From: Novosphingobium sediminicola
Lineage (GTDB): Bacteria > Pseudomonadota > Alphaproteobacteria > Sphingomonadales > Sphingomonadaceae
Assembly: GCF_014196525.1 (NCBI RefSeq)
Contig: NZ_JACIDX010000017.1
Coordinates: 54,453-118,452, forward strand
Reading direction: 5' to 3'
Length of the DNA stretch: 64,000 bases
The notes below the pieces were generated by a model. That model saw nothing but the letters and a program-made list of their open reading frames with translations. It searched no databases and was not told where the DNA came from. Position numbers and translations under genes: made by a program. This document shows, piece after piece, positions 18,990 through 27,689 of the stretch (position 1 is the stretch's first letter; every line of letters starts with the position of its first letter).

Positions 18990-19816
18990 GCGAGGAAACG
19001 CGGATCGCCTATTATCAGCAGGCCGACAGTTGGGCGCGGCAACGTGATACGACCTATGCCCGATCAGCGCGGCGGGCGTGGATCGTGGCGGGCATCGCGG
19101 TGGGCGTGGCGGGGCTCGAGGCTCTGGCCATCATCGCGCTGGCGCCGATGAAAACCGTGGTGCCCTATACGTTGCTGGTCGACAGCCATACCGGCTTTAC
19201 CCAGATGCTGGAGGGCACGCATCCCCAGACGGTGCGCCCCGATGCGGCGCTGACGCAATCGCTGCTCGCGCAATATGTCGTCGCGCGCGAGGCCTATGAC
19301 GCCGCCACGATTGAGGAGCAATATCGCAAGGTTGCGCTGTGGTCTGCCGATGCGGCGCGGCGCGATTATCTGGCGCTGATGCAGGCGGACAATCCGCAGG
19401 GGCCGATCAGCCTCTATGGTCGGAGCAAGGCTCTGCGCGTGGGGGTGGAGAGCGTGACGTCGATGGGCGCGGGACAGGCGATGGTGCGCTATTGGGCGGA
19501 TCGGGCGGATGGGCGCGATTATTGGGTGGCGCTGGTGCATTACCGCTTTTCCGGCGCGCCGCAGCGGATCGAGGATCGGTGGATCAACCCGCTGGGCTTT
19601 CAGGTTTTCGCCTATCGCCGGGATCAGGAGGCGCCGCCGGTTGCGCCAGTTGCCGCGCCGGTTGCGCCGCGGCCCGTGGCCTTGGCCCCTGCGGAAATGG
19701 CGCGGGATGTTGCGCCCACGGCGACACAGGTGGCGCAGCCGCGGCCCTATCCTTTCCGCAATCCCCGACGCGCCCTGTCGCCCCAGATCGTTCAGCCGGG
19801 CGGGGGTGAGCCATGA
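18986..19816 (+). CDS. virB8: VirB8-like assembly factor of type IV secretion system
   Basis: A 276-residue bitopic inner-membrane protein. After a cytosolic N-terminus (IAYYQQADSWARQRD) there is one membrane helix (AWIVAGIAVGVAGLEALAII), then the periplasmic NTF2-like VirB8 domain (TVVPYTLLVDSHTGF, YVVAREAYDAATIEEQY, WINPLGFQVFAYRRDQE). A Pro/Ala-rich tail of about 60 residues follows the domain. It overlaps virB6 and virB9 by four bases each. Confidence 0.93.
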   Translation: MSEETRIAYYQQADSWARQRDTTYARSARRAWIVAGIAVGVAGLEALAIIALAPMKTVVPYTLLVDSHTGFTQMLEGTHPQTVRPDAALTQSLLAQYVVAREAYDAATIEEQYRKVALWSADAARRDYLALMQADNPQGPISLYGRSKALRVGVESVTSMGAGQAMVRYWADRADGRDYWVALVHYRFSGAPQRIEDRWINPLGFQVFAYRRDQEAPPVAPVAAPVAPRPVALAPAEMARDVAPTATQVAQPRPYPFRNPRRALSPQIVQPGGGEP

Positions 19817-20487
19817 TGCGGCGGCCGTGTGTCCTGCTGCTCGCTCTAGCCCTGATGGCGCCCGCGCCTGCGATGGCCGAAATCACGCCGCGCGCGGGCG
19901 GCGGCGATCCCCATGTGCAGACCGTGCCCTATGACCCGGATGAAGTTGTGGCGCTGCGCGTGGCGAATGGCTTTGCGCTGACGGTGCGCTTTGGCGCGGA
20001 TGAGCGGATCGAAACGGTGACGCTGGGCGATGGCGCGGGATGGGTGGTGCAGACCAACAAGCGGGCCGACAGCCTGATCATCAAGCCGGTTGGCTATGCG
20101 CCGACCACCAATCTGACGGTGCTGAGCGATGCGCGGGCCTATAATTTCACCCTTTATGGCGCGGCGCCGGGTGAAGGGGTTCAGCCCTATCTCCTCAGCT
20201 TTACCTATCCCGCGCCGGTGACGGCGGGGCCGGTGACGGCGGGGCGCTATCGGCTGAACGGAGATCGGGCGCTTTGGCCGGTGGAGATTGGCGATGATGG
20301 TGCGGTGACGCGGATGCGCTGGGCGCAGGGGTCGGCGATGCCCGCCGTCTATGGCGTGGGAGCAGGGGGGCGGGCGCTGGTCAATGGCGCGATGCGTGAT
20401 GGGTTCTATGTGGTTGAAGGGGTCTATGCGCGGCTGACCTTCATCGCGGGCCATGCGCGGGCCGAGGGGCGGAGGATCGCGCCATGA
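19813..20487 (+). CDS. virB9: VirB9-like outer-membrane core protein of type IV secretion system
   Basis: A 224-residue VirB9/TrbG protein with a signal peptide ending at PAMA. The N-terminal domain has the family pattern DPHVQTVPYDPDEVVALRV and TLGDGAGWVVQTNKRAD. The C-terminal domain (residues ~130-224) is the part that binds VirB7 and forms the outer-membrane pore. No VirB7 lipoprotein gene is present between virB6 and virB9, so the usual stabilising partner is missing or encoded elsewhere. Confidence 0.92.
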   Translation: MMRRPCVLLLALALMAPAPAMAEITPRAGGGDPHVQTVPYDPDEVVALRVANGFALTVRFGADERIETVTLGDGAGWVVQTNKRADSLIIKPVGYAPTTNLTVLSDARAYNFTLYGAAPGEGVQPYLLSFTYPAPVTAGPVTAGRYRLNGDRALWPVEIGDDGAVTRMRWAQGSAMPAVYGVGAGGRALVNGAMRDGFYVVEGVYARLTFIAGHARAEGRRIAP

Positions 20488-21500
20488 GCGGGCGCGACAT
20501 CCGCCCAAAGGTGGCTCCGCCGCGCGATATGCTGCCCCTGCCGGTGATGCTGGGGGTAGCGGGCGCGCTGGGGCTGGGCCTGTTCGTGTGGATGGAGGGG
20601 CAAAGGAAAGCGCCGCCCGATCCGCAGGCGCAGGTTATGCTGAGCGTGCCGCCGCCGCCTTTGGGACTGCCGGTTGATCGGGCTCCGGTGGTGGGGCCGC
20701 GCCCGGTGGTGTTGCGGCGGACCGCGCCATCGCTTCCGCCTGCTTTGCCGCCGGTCGCCTATTTTCCTCCCGCGGCGGCTTTCCCGGCGCCTGTCTATGC
20801 GCCGCCCGCGCCGGTTCGCCCATTGGCCAATCGGGATTCTGCGCTGGTGATCGACAATACGGCGGGCGCGGGGGCGGCGGTTCAGGGCGCAAAGCCCGAA
20901 AGTTCCGCACCGGTCGATGACACCGCCCATGCCACCATGATCCGCAGCCGCGCCAGCACGATTCCCCAGGGGACGATTATGGCCGCCACGCTGGAAACGC
21001 CGCTCAATTCCGACCGGCCCGGTTTGGCCCGCGCAATCATCAGCGCCGATGTGCGCGGGTTTGACGGCACGCGCGTGCTGATCCCGCGCGGCAGCCGGTT
21101 GATCGGCGAGTTCAAGGCCGACAGCAGCGCGGGCAAGCGGCGGGTGATGGTGGTGTGGAACCGGCTGATCCGGCCCGATGGGGTGGCGATCCGGATCGCC
21201 TCGCCCGCCACGGATGCGATGGGCGGGGCGGGTGTTGCCGGGCGGGTGGATACCCATGCCATCGAAAGGCTGGGCAGCGCAGTGCTGCAATCGGCGTTGA
21301 CGCTGGGGGTCAATGTCGCCACGGCCGAGGTCAGCCGGGGCGGCACCTCGGTCTATCTGGGCGGCGCGGGGCAAAGTCTGGGGCAGCAATTGGTGCCTTC
21401 GGTTAATCGCCCTGCCACGGTGAAGGTAAGCGAGGGGGCGGTGATTGCGGTGCTGGTCGCGCATGATCTGGATTTCGCCGGAACGCCGGGGGTGCGCTGA
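20484..21500 (+). CDS. virB10: VirB10-like core channel protein of type IV secretion system
   Basis: A 338-residue VirB10/TrbI protein. It has a short cytosolic N-terminus, one membrane helix (LPVMLGVAGALGLGLFVWM) and a Pro-rich periplasmic linker (~residues 50-115). The beta-barrel domain that lines the outer-membrane channel follows (IPQGTIMAATLETPLNSD, GTRVLIPRGSRLIGEF, RLIRPDGVAIRIASPATD). VirB10 senses ATP use by the inner-membrane ATPases and opens the channel. The barrel looks complete. Confidence 0.95.
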   Translation: MSGRDIRPKVAPPRDMLPLPVMLGVAGALGLGLFVWMEGQRKAPPDPQAQVMLSVPPPPLGLPVDRAPVVGPRPVVLRRTAPSLPPALPPVAYFPPAAAFPAPVYAPPAPVRPLANRDSALVIDNTAGAGAAVQGAKPESSAPVDDTAHATMIRSRASTIPQGTIMAATLETPLNSDRPGLARAIISADVRGFDGTRVLIPRGSRLIGEFKADSSAGKRRVMVVWNRLIRPDGVAIRIASPATDAMGGAGVAGRVDTHAIERLGSAVLQSALTLGVNVATAEVSRGGTSVYLGGAGQSLGQQLVPSVNRPATVKVSEGAVIAVLVAHDLDFAGTPGVR

Positions 21501-22462
21501 TGCTGACGGCATGGCTGGCGCCGTTTGCGCCCTTTCTGGCACAGGGGGATGTGACCGATATTTTCGTCAACCGGCCCGGAGAGATCTGGGTGGAACGAAT
21601 GGGCGGGGGGATGGAATGCCATGTCCTGCCCGAGGTGGATGAGGCGCGGCTGTGGCTGATCGCGCGGGGTGTGGCGGGGATCAGCCATCAGGGGATCAGC
21701 CGCGAGCATCCGCTGATGGCCGCTACCTTGCCCGGTGGCGCGCGGGTTCAGGTGGTGGCCCCGCCCGCCGCGCGCGCAGGGATGGCGATTGCGATCCGCA
21801 AGCATGTGGTGGTCGATCTGGGGCTGGACGATCTGGGCGCGCAGGGGATGTTTGACGGGGCGCAGTTTCGGCAGGGGATGGCGCCGCCTGCGCCTGTGCC
21901 AACGCCGGTGGATGGGCAGGGGATGGGCGACTATCTGGCCGCGATGGTGCGTGAGAGGCGCAACATTCTGATTTCGGGCGGAACATCGAGCGGAAAGACA
22001 ACTTTGCTCAACGCCCTGATCCGGGAAATTCCGCGTGGGGAGCGGTTGGTGACGATTGAGGATACGCCCGAATTGAGTGTGCCTCATACCAACGCAGTGG
22101 GCCTGCTGGCAGTGCGCGGCGCGATGGGGGAGGCGCAGGTGGGGGTGGAGGATCTGTTGCAGGCATCGCTGCGTATGCGGCCAGACCGGATCATGCTGGG
22201 CGAGTTGCGGGGGCGGGAGGCCTATAGTTTCCTGCGCGCGGTCAACACCGGCCATCCCGGTTCGATGACCACAATCCATGCTGACAGCCCGGAGGGCGCG
22301 ATTGAGCAATTGGCGCTGATCGTGCTGCAGGCCGGTTTGGGTCTGGGGCGGGGGGATATTGTGAATTATGCGCGATCAGTGGTCGATGTGGTGGTGCAGA
22401 TGGAGCGGCGCGATGGCGTGCGGCGGGTCAGCAGGATTGTCACAACGCGGGGGCAGGGATGA
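21500..22462 (+). CDS. virB11: VirB11-like traffic ATPase of type IV secretion system
   Basis: A 320-residue hexameric ATPase of the VirB11/GspE class. Walker A is GGTSSGKTT (Lys166), the Asp box IEDTPEL, Walker B RIMLGELRGREAYSFL and the His box GHPGSMTTIHADSPEGA. The first base of its ATG is the last base of the virB10 stop. The four-base ATGA overlap with the next gene continues the chain of coupled genes beyond the classical secretion set. Confidence 0.96.
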   Translation: MLTAWLAPFAPFLAQGDVTDIFVNRPGEIWVERMGGGMECHVLPEVDEARLWLIARGVAGISHQGISREHPLMAATLPGGARVQVVAPPAARAGMAIAIRKHVVVDLGLDDLGAQGMFDGAQFRQGMAPPAPVPTPVDGQGMGDYLAAMVRERRNILISGGTSSGKTTLLNALIREIPRGERLVTIEDTPELSVPHTNAVGLLAVRGAMGEAQVGVEDLLQASLRMRPDRIMLGELRGREAYSFLRAVNTGHPGSMTTIHADSPEGAIEQLALIVLQAGLGLGRGDIVNYARSVVDVVVQMERRDGVRRVSRIVTTRGQG

Positions 22463-23187
22463 GCCGCATCGACCTGTTCATTGCAGGCGGGCAGAAATGC
22501 GGGACGACCAGCCTGCACGCCTATCTGGCGGAACATCCGGGGTTCTGTGCCGGGCCGAAGGAATTGCATTTCTTTGACGACGAGGGCGTGGATTGGGCGC
22601 GGCACGACTATGCCGCCTATGAGGCGCGGTTTGACGGACCGGGGATGCGCGTCGATGCCACGCCGATCTATGGTTTCTGGCCCGGCGCGCTGGAGCGGAT
22701 CGCGCGATACAATCCGGCGGCGCGGCTGATTTTTCTGCGGCGCGATCCGGTGGAGCGGGCATGGTCGCAATGGTGCATGGAATATGCGCGGGGGGATGAG
22801 GCGATGCCATTCGCCCGCGCCATCCGCGAAGAACGCAGCCGGATCGCGACGGGAGAGACGGGGATGCGCCATCATTCCTATGTCGAGCGGGGCGCCTATG
22901 GGATGCAGGCGGCGCGGGCCATGGCGCTGTTTCCCCGGCGGCAATTGCTGTTTATCGAAAGCGCGGAATTGGCGCGCGATCATGCGGGCGTGTTGGCGCG
23001 GGTAGCGGCTTTTGTCGGGGTGGGGCCGTTTGGCGCGGTGTCGCCTTTGCGGCGTAATGCGCGGGCGGATGTGGATTATCCCGCCTCGCCCGATGCAGCG
23101 GATCGGGCCTACATTATGGAGAGGCTGTCCCATGATCGTGTGTTGTTTGAAAGGTTGACCGGGATTGGCGGCGCGCGCGCGGTTTGA
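22459..23187 (+). CDS. Sulfotransferase, translationally coupled to virB11
   Basis: A 242-residue PAPS-dependent sulfotransferase. The 5'-phosphosulfate loop is FIAGGQKCGTTSLHAYL and the 3'-phosphate site RLIFLRRDPVERAWSQW, both intact. The layout resembles bacterial carbohydrate/lipid sulfotransferases (NodH or heparan sulfotransferase-like fold). The ATG overlaps the virB11 stop by four bases, so it is part of the secretion transcript. The acceptor is unknown; a surface glycan, lipid or secreted molecule is possible. No PAPS-synthesis genes are in the window. Confidence 0.88.
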   Translation: MSRIDLFIAGGQKCGTTSLHAYLAEHPGFCAGPKELHFFDDEGVDWARHDYAAYEARFDGPGMRVDATPIYGFWPGALERIARYNPAARLIFLRRDPVERAWSQWCMEYARGDEAMPFARAIREERSRIATGETGMRHHSYVERGAYGMQAARAMALFPRRQLLFIESAELARDHAGVLARVAAFVGVGPFGAVSPLRRNARADVDYPASPDAADRAYIMERLSHDRVLFERLTGIGGARAV

Positions 23188-23202
23188 TAGGGCTGGCCGT
23201 GC

Positions 23203-23790
23203 ATGGCCGAAGACACCCCAGCCCAAACCCGCGCGCGCCTGTTGCTGGCGGCTGAAACGCTTGTTGTGGGCGAGGGTGTTCATGCCCTTTCCGTGCGGCG
23301 GATTGCCGGGGCGGCGGGGGCCAATTCGGCGTTGATCCGCTATCATTTCGGGGGCACAGACGGGTTGCTGCGCGAATTGGCGCTGCGCAATGGGGCGATG
23401 ATTGCCGAGGAGCGAGCCGACTGGCTGGCGCGCGGTGATGGGTTTGAGGCCAGCGTCGATGCGCTGATCCAGCCTTTATGGGCTCAAGCGGCTATGAGCG
23501 GGGATTATCGCGCCATCGTGGTTCTGGATGAGATTTTTTCGCGCGCCGTGCCTGCGCTGCATGACGAGATATGGGCGATGTTTGCCGATGGCGTGGCGCA
23601 GGTAAAGGCGCGATTGGCTGCTGCTTTGCCGGGGGTGGATGAGGCGACGTTGGGCTGGCGGATTCGGTTCGTTACGGCCGCCGCATTGGATGTGCCGCCG
23701 CGCGATGCAAGGCGCGAGGGGCGCGAAAGCCGGGATGAAAGGCTGATGCAGTTTCGCCGCTTTGCGCTGCACGCCCTGGGGGATTTGTGA
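23203..23790 (+). CDS. TetR/AcrR family transcriptional regulator
   Basis: A 195-residue one-component regulator. Residues ~5-55 form a TetR helix-turn-helix (TRARLLLAAETLVVGEGVHA, VRRIAGAAGANSALIRYHF); the rest is the helical ligand-binding and dimer domain. It starts 15 bases after the sulfotransferase gene and ends 10 bases before the aminotransferase gene, so it may be read from the virB transcript. What it controls is not shown by the sequence; no clear palindromic operator was found at the virB promoter. Confidence 0.9.
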   Translation: MAEDTPAQTRARLLLAAETLVVGEGVHALSVRRIAGAAGANSALIRYHFGGTDGLLRELALRNGAMIAEERADWLARGDGFEASVDALIQPLWAQAAMSGDYRAIVVLDEIFSRAVPALHDEIWAMFADGVAQVKARLAAALPGVDEATLGWRIRFVTAAALDVPPRDARREGRESRDERLMQFRRFALHALGDL

Positions 23791-23800
23791 GCGGGGATCT

Positions 23801-24919
23801 ATGAGCCAGACGACGATTTTTGAAGTGATGTCGGGGCTTTGCCGCGAACTGGGCGCGATCAATCTGGGGCAGGGTTTTCCGGATATGGAGGAGCCGCCAG
23901 AGGTGATCGGCGCGGCGCAGCGGGCCTTGGTGGAGCGCAGCAACCAATATCCGCCGATGCGCGGCCTGCCCGAATTGCGCGGGGCGGTGGCGGGAATGTA
24001 TGGCGTTTCGGCGGCGGAGGTGATCGTGACCTCGGGCGCGACCGAGGCACTGGCCAGTGCGATTTTGGCGCTGGTGCGGCCCGGTGACGAGGTGATCTGC
24101 GTTCAACCCTTGTATGACGCCTATTTGCCGCTGGTGGCGCGGGCGGGGGGCGTGGCGCGGCTGGTTAATCTGCGGCCTCCGGCGTGGAGCCTCGATCTGG
24201 ACGAACTGGCGGAGGCGATTACAGATAAGACGCGGCTGATTATCCTCAACACACCCAATAACCCTACCGGCACGGTGCTGGATCGCGCGACGCTGGAGGG
24301 GATCGGCGCACTGGCGCAGCGGCATGGGATCTATGTGCTGTCGGACGAGGTGTGGGAGGCGACGGTGCTGGATGGCAGCAAGCCGCTTTCGGTGCTGGAT
24401 ATTCCGTCCCTGCGCGAAAGGTCGGTGAAGGTTGGCTCGGCGGGCAAGATCTTTTCGTTGACCGGGTGGAAGATCGGTTGGGCCGTGGCCGCGCCCGAAC
24501 TGGCCGAGCGCGTTGCGGCCAGCCATCAGTTCATCACCTTTACAACCCCCACCCCGCTGCAATGGGCGGTGGCCGAGGGACTGGCGCTGGGCGAGGCTTG
24601 GTTTGCCGCGCACCGCGCACGCTATGTCGAGAGCAAGGCGCGGCTTGTGAGCGGGCTGACGCAGGCCGGGTTCTGTGTGTTGCCTTGTGCGGGGACGTGG
24701 TTTGTGACGGTTGATCTGGCGGCTTCGGGTCTGCCTGCGCAGGATGAGCTTTTGGCGCAGCGCTTGGTCCGCGAGGCGGGGGTGGGGTCGATCCCGGTGT
24801 CGGCCTTCTATGCCGATCGGCCTGAACGGGGCTATCTGCGCCTGTGTCATGCCAAGCGGGGCGAGACGTTGGATCAGGCGGTGGAGAGATTGGCGGGATT
24901 TAGAGCGGGGTTTGTTTAG
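23801..24919 (+). CDS. Class I/II PLP-dependent aminotransferase
   Basis: A 372-residue fold-type I aminotransferase. The start at 23801 (MSQTTIFEVMSGL) was chosen because it gives the family N-terminus and follows a GGGG stretch. Conserved features are INLGQGFPDMEEP, the NNPTGTV substrate/PLP segment, and the PLP lysine in VGSAGKIFSLTGWKIGW; the C-terminal Arg is in GYLRLCHAKRG. It resembles the methionine/kynurenine aminotransferase group (YbdL-like), but the substrate is uncertain. The gene order suggests co-transcription with the TetR gene. Confidence 0.9.
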   Translation: MSQTTIFEVMSGLCRELGAINLGQGFPDMEEPPEVIGAAQRALVERSNQYPPMRGLPELRGAVAGMYGVSAAEVIVTSGATEALASAILALVRPGDEVICVQPLYDAYLPLVARAGGVARLVNLRPPAWSLDLDELAEAITDKTRLIILNTPNNPTGTVLDRATLEGIGALAQRHGIYVLSDEVWEATVLDGSKPLSVLDIPSLRERSVKVGSAGKIFSLTGWKIGWAVAAPELAERVAASHQFITFTTPTPLQWAVAEGLALGEAWFAAHRARYVESKARLVSGLTQAGFCVLPCAGTWFVTVDLAASGLPAQDELLAQRLVREAGVGSIPVSAFYADRPERGYLRLCHAKRGETLDQAVERLAGFRAGFV

Positions 24920-24926
24920 GTAAGGG

Positions 24927-25119
24927 TGCCTCCGGCGGGCAAAGGGCGGGGCCCTTTGCAATCCCGTTACTGTCTAGGTTGCGCCAACGGATCAACATTG
25001 CCCGAGATGGCCGCGCTGCAGGCTATTGAACCGCTTCGCGCAATCAGCGCGATGCCCGCAAACCAAACGCCTCATTAAAGGGATTGCAAAGGGTCGAGAC
25101 CCTTTGCCCGCCGGAGGCA
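24927..25119. repeat. Interspersed hairpin repeat, long form (copy 1)
   Basis: This 193-bp element begins TGCCTCCGGCGGGC and ends GCCCGCCGGAGGCA, so its outer ends are inverted repeats of nearly 50 bases. Each end also folds on itself around CAAAGGG...CCCTTTG. The interior shares GCAGGCTATT and ACCGCTTCGCG with copies at 33.9 and 40.06 kb. It fills the gap between the convergent aminotransferase and accC genes and contains no believable gene. Confidence 0.85.
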
Positions 25120-25181
25120 CAAAAAAGACCGGCGAGAAGTCTCCTCCCCACCGGCCTCTTCTTCCGATAACTCAAAGAATA

Positions 25182-26525
25182 TCAGCGATTAGCCAACCAT
25201 TCCTCAAGCCATTTGATCGTGTAATTGCCGGTCTTGAAGTCATCCACGTCCAGCAGCGCCTGATGGAGCGGGATGTTCGTCTTCGGCCCGGTGATCGCCA
25301 TTTCCTCAAGCGCGCGCTTGAGGCGAAGGATCGCGCCCTCGCGGGTGCGGCCATAGACGATCAGCTTGGCGATCATCGAATCGTAGTAGGGCGGAATGCG
25401 ATAGCCGGCATAGAGCCCGCTATCGACGCGCACATGCAGGCCGCCCGCCGCGTGGAAATTCTCCACCAGCCCCGGCGATGGAGCGAAGGTGAAGGGATCT
25501 TCGGCGTTGATGCGGCATTCGATGGCATGGCCACGGAATTCCAGCTCGTCTTGCTTCACCGACAGCGGCAGGCCATCGGCGATGCGGATCTGTTCACGCA
25601 CGAGATCGACGCCGGTGATCGCTTCGGTAACGGGATGTTCCACCTGCAGGCGGGTGTTCATCTCGATGAAGTAGAACTCACCGTTTTCCCAGAGGAATTC
25701 GATCGTGCCCGCGCCGCGATAGCCCATGTCGGCCATGGCCTTGGCCACGATACCGCCCATGCGTTCGCGTTCTTCTGAACCGATGACCGGCGAGGGGGCT
25801 TCTTCCAGCACCTTCTGGTGGCGGCGCTGCAGCGAGCAGTCGCGTTCGCCCAGATGGATCGCCTGGCCATTGCCGTCGCCAAACACTTGAAATTCGATGT
25901 GGCGCGGGTTGCCCAGATACTTCTCGATATAGACCGTGGCGTCGCCAAAGGCGGCCTTGGCCTCGCTGCCTGCCTGCTGCATCAGCGTTTCGAGCTCGTC
26001 CGGTCCGGTGCAGACCTTCATGCCGCGTCCGCCGCCGCCGCTGGCCGCCTTGATGATGACCGGATAGCCAACATCTTCCGCGATCAGCTTGGCGTCCTCG
26101 ATTTCCGAGACCGCGCCGTCAGAGCCCGGCACCAGCGGCAGACCGAGCGCGCCAGCGGTGCGCTTGGCCTCGACCTTGTCGCCCATGGTGCGGATATGTT
26201 CGGGCTTGGGCCCGATCCAGATCAGGCCATGCGCCTCGACGATTTCGGCAAAGCGGGCGTTTTCCGACAGGAAGCCGTAGCCCGGGTGGATCGCATCGGC
26301 GCCGGTGATTTCCGCCGCGCTGATGATCGCCGCCACGTTCAGATAGCTGTCCTTGGCCGCGGGCGGGCCGATGCAGACCGCATGGTCGGCCAGCCGCACA
26401 TGCATCGCATCGGCATCCGCCGTCGAATGCACAGCCACCGTTTCGATGCCCATTTCCCGCGCCGCGCGATGGATGCGCAGAGCGATTTCGCCGCGATTGG
26501 CGATCAGGATGCGTTTGATGGCCAT
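25182..26525 (-). CDS. accC: Acetyl-CoA carboxylase biotin carboxylase subunit
   Basis: AccC (447 aa) carboxylates the biotin on AccB with ATP and bicarbonate, the first half-reaction of malonyl-CoA synthesis. It has the N-terminal biotin-carboxylase domain (IKRILIANRGEIALRIHRA), the ATP-grasp Gly loop ASGGGGRGMK, and EMNTRLQVEHPVTE with the catalytic Glu and Arg. Length matches the bacterial subunit. It lies seven bases after accB in the order aroQ-accB-accC. Confidence 0.98.
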   Translation of the reverse strand: MAIKRILIANRGEIALRIHRAAREMGIETVAVHSTADADAMHVRLADHAVCIGPPAAKDSYLNVAAIISAAEITGADAIHPGYGFLSENARFAEIVEAHGLIWIGPKPEHIRTMGDKVEAKRTAGALGLPLVPGSDGAVSEIEDAKLIAEDVGYPVIIKAASGGGGRGMKVCTGPDELETLMQQAGSEAKAAFGDATVYIEKYLGNPRHIEFQVFGDGNGQAIHLGERDCSLQRRHQKVLEEAPSPVIGSEERERMGGIVAKAMADMGYRGAGTIEFLWENGEFYFIEMNTRLQVEHPVTEAITGVDLVREQIRIADGLPLSVKQDELEFRGHAIECRINAEDPFTFAPSPGLVENFHAAGGLHVRVDSGLYAGYRIPPYYDSMIAKLIVYGRTREGAILRLKRALEEMAITGPKTNIPLHQALLDVDDFKTGNYTIKWLEEWLANR

Positions 26526-26532
26526 AATTCTA

Positions 26533-27039
26533 TCAGCCGATCACAACCAGCGGCTGGTCAAATTCGACCGGCTGCCCGTTTTCGATGCTGATCGCCTTGA
26601 TCGTGCCGGCCACAGGCGCGGTGATCGGGTTCATCACCTTCATCGCTTCAACGATCAGCAGGGTTTCGCCTGCCTTGACCGCCTTGCCGATGGAGATGAA
26701 ATCGGGCGCGCCGGGTTCGGGCGCCAGATAGGCGGTGCCGACCATCGGCGATTTGACCTGCGTGCCTTCGACCACGGCAGGAGCGGCCGGAGCCGGGGCC
26801 GCCGCCGCAGCAGCCGCAACGGGCGCAGCTGCAGGAGCCAGAGGCAGCGCGGGCGCATAGGCAGGAGCCGCAGGCGCAACAGTGATGTTGCGCGCAACGC
26901 GGATCTTGCGGCCGCCATCGGCCACTTCGATTTCGGTCAGGCCCGTATCGCCCAGCAGAACCGCCAGTTCGCGCACCAGCGCTGCATCGACGTTCATGCC
27001 GGATTGGATGTCGCGGCCCGTTTCAGTTTTGTCGCCCAT
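26533..27039 (-). CDS. accB: Biotin carboxyl carrier protein of acetyl-CoA carboxylase
   Basis: AccB (168 aa) carries the biotin shuttled between AccC and the carboxyltransferase. An N-terminal dimer region (residues ~15-50) is followed by an Ala/Pro linker (~54-92) and the biotinyl domain, with the biotinylation site EAMKVMNPI (Lys134). The first residue after the biotinyl Lys is Val rather than the Met of E. coli. Probably in one transcript with accC. Confidence 0.97.
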   Translation of the reverse strand: MGDKTETGRDIQSGMNVDAALVRELAVLLGDTGLTEIEVADGGRKIRVARNITVAPAAPAYAPALPLAPAAAPVAAAAAAAPAPAAPAVVEGTQVKSPMVGTAYLAPEPGAPDFISIGKAVKAGETLLIVEAMKVMNPITAPVAGTIKAISIENGQPVEFDQPLVVIG

Positions 27040-27186
27040 GAAATACCCCTTGGCGATGGATTATCAGGCTTGGCCCCTATCCCTCTGGCAAAGGACAGGC
27101 AAGGGGAAAGCGGTTGTTTACCACCGCCAAGCCACAGGTAAGCCCGGAATTCCGACGATTTTACCGCTATTTTACGGCATCACCGC

Positions 27187-27621
27187 TTACACGATCAGCG
27201 CCGCATCCAGCGCGATCAGATAGGATTTCGCGCCAAAACCGGCGATGGTGCCCTTGGCTGCCATGCCGATATAGCTTTTATGGCGAAATTCCTCGCGCGT
27301 GTGGGGGTTGGACAGGTGGACCTCGATCACGGGCAACTGGATCGCCTTGATCGCGTCATGCAGCGCAACCGACGTATGTGTATACGCGCCTGCATTGAGC
27401 AGCACCGCCTTGGCGCCGGTGGCGCGGGCCTCGTGCAGCCAGTCGACCAGATCGCCTTCATGGTTCGACTGGCGGCAATCCACGGCAACGCCAAGCTCCG
27501 CCGCCCGCGCGGCCAGGCTGGCGTCAATATCGGCCAGCGTGTCGCGGCCATAGATTTCCGGCTCACGCGTGCCCAGCAGATTGAGATTGGGACCGTTGAG
27601 GACGAAGATGGTCGTTGCCAT
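27187..27621 (-). CDS. aroQ: Type II 3-dehydroquinate dehydratase
   Basis: AroQ (144 aa) removes water from 3-dehydroquinate in the shikimate pathway. Family blocks are VLNGPNLNLLGTREPEIYG (with catalytic loop Arg and Tyr), QSNHEGDLVDWLHEA, LNAGAYTHTSVALHDA and IEVHLSNPHTREEFRHKS (catalytic His). About 147 bases separate it from accB, so both joint and separate transcription are possible. Confidence 0.97.
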   Translation of the reverse strand: MATTIFVLNGPNLNLLGTREPEIYGRDTLADIDASLAARAAELGVAVDCRQSNHEGDLVDWLHEARATGAKAVLLNAGAYTHTSVALHDAIKAIQLPVIEVHLSNPHTREEFRHKSYIGMAAKGTIAGFGAKSYLIALDAALIV

Positions 27622-27689
27622 GGAAATGTCTGCCTGAAACTGTTTGCGTTGCAGGCGTCATACTATGTCGCGTGAAGCGGGCAAGGTTC

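Noticed and set aside
25026..25180. Open frames crossing the hairpin repeats (for example 25026-25778)
   Set aside because: They read through repeat sequence and the antisense of accC; similar peptides occur at the other repeat copies, so they reflect the repeat and not genes.
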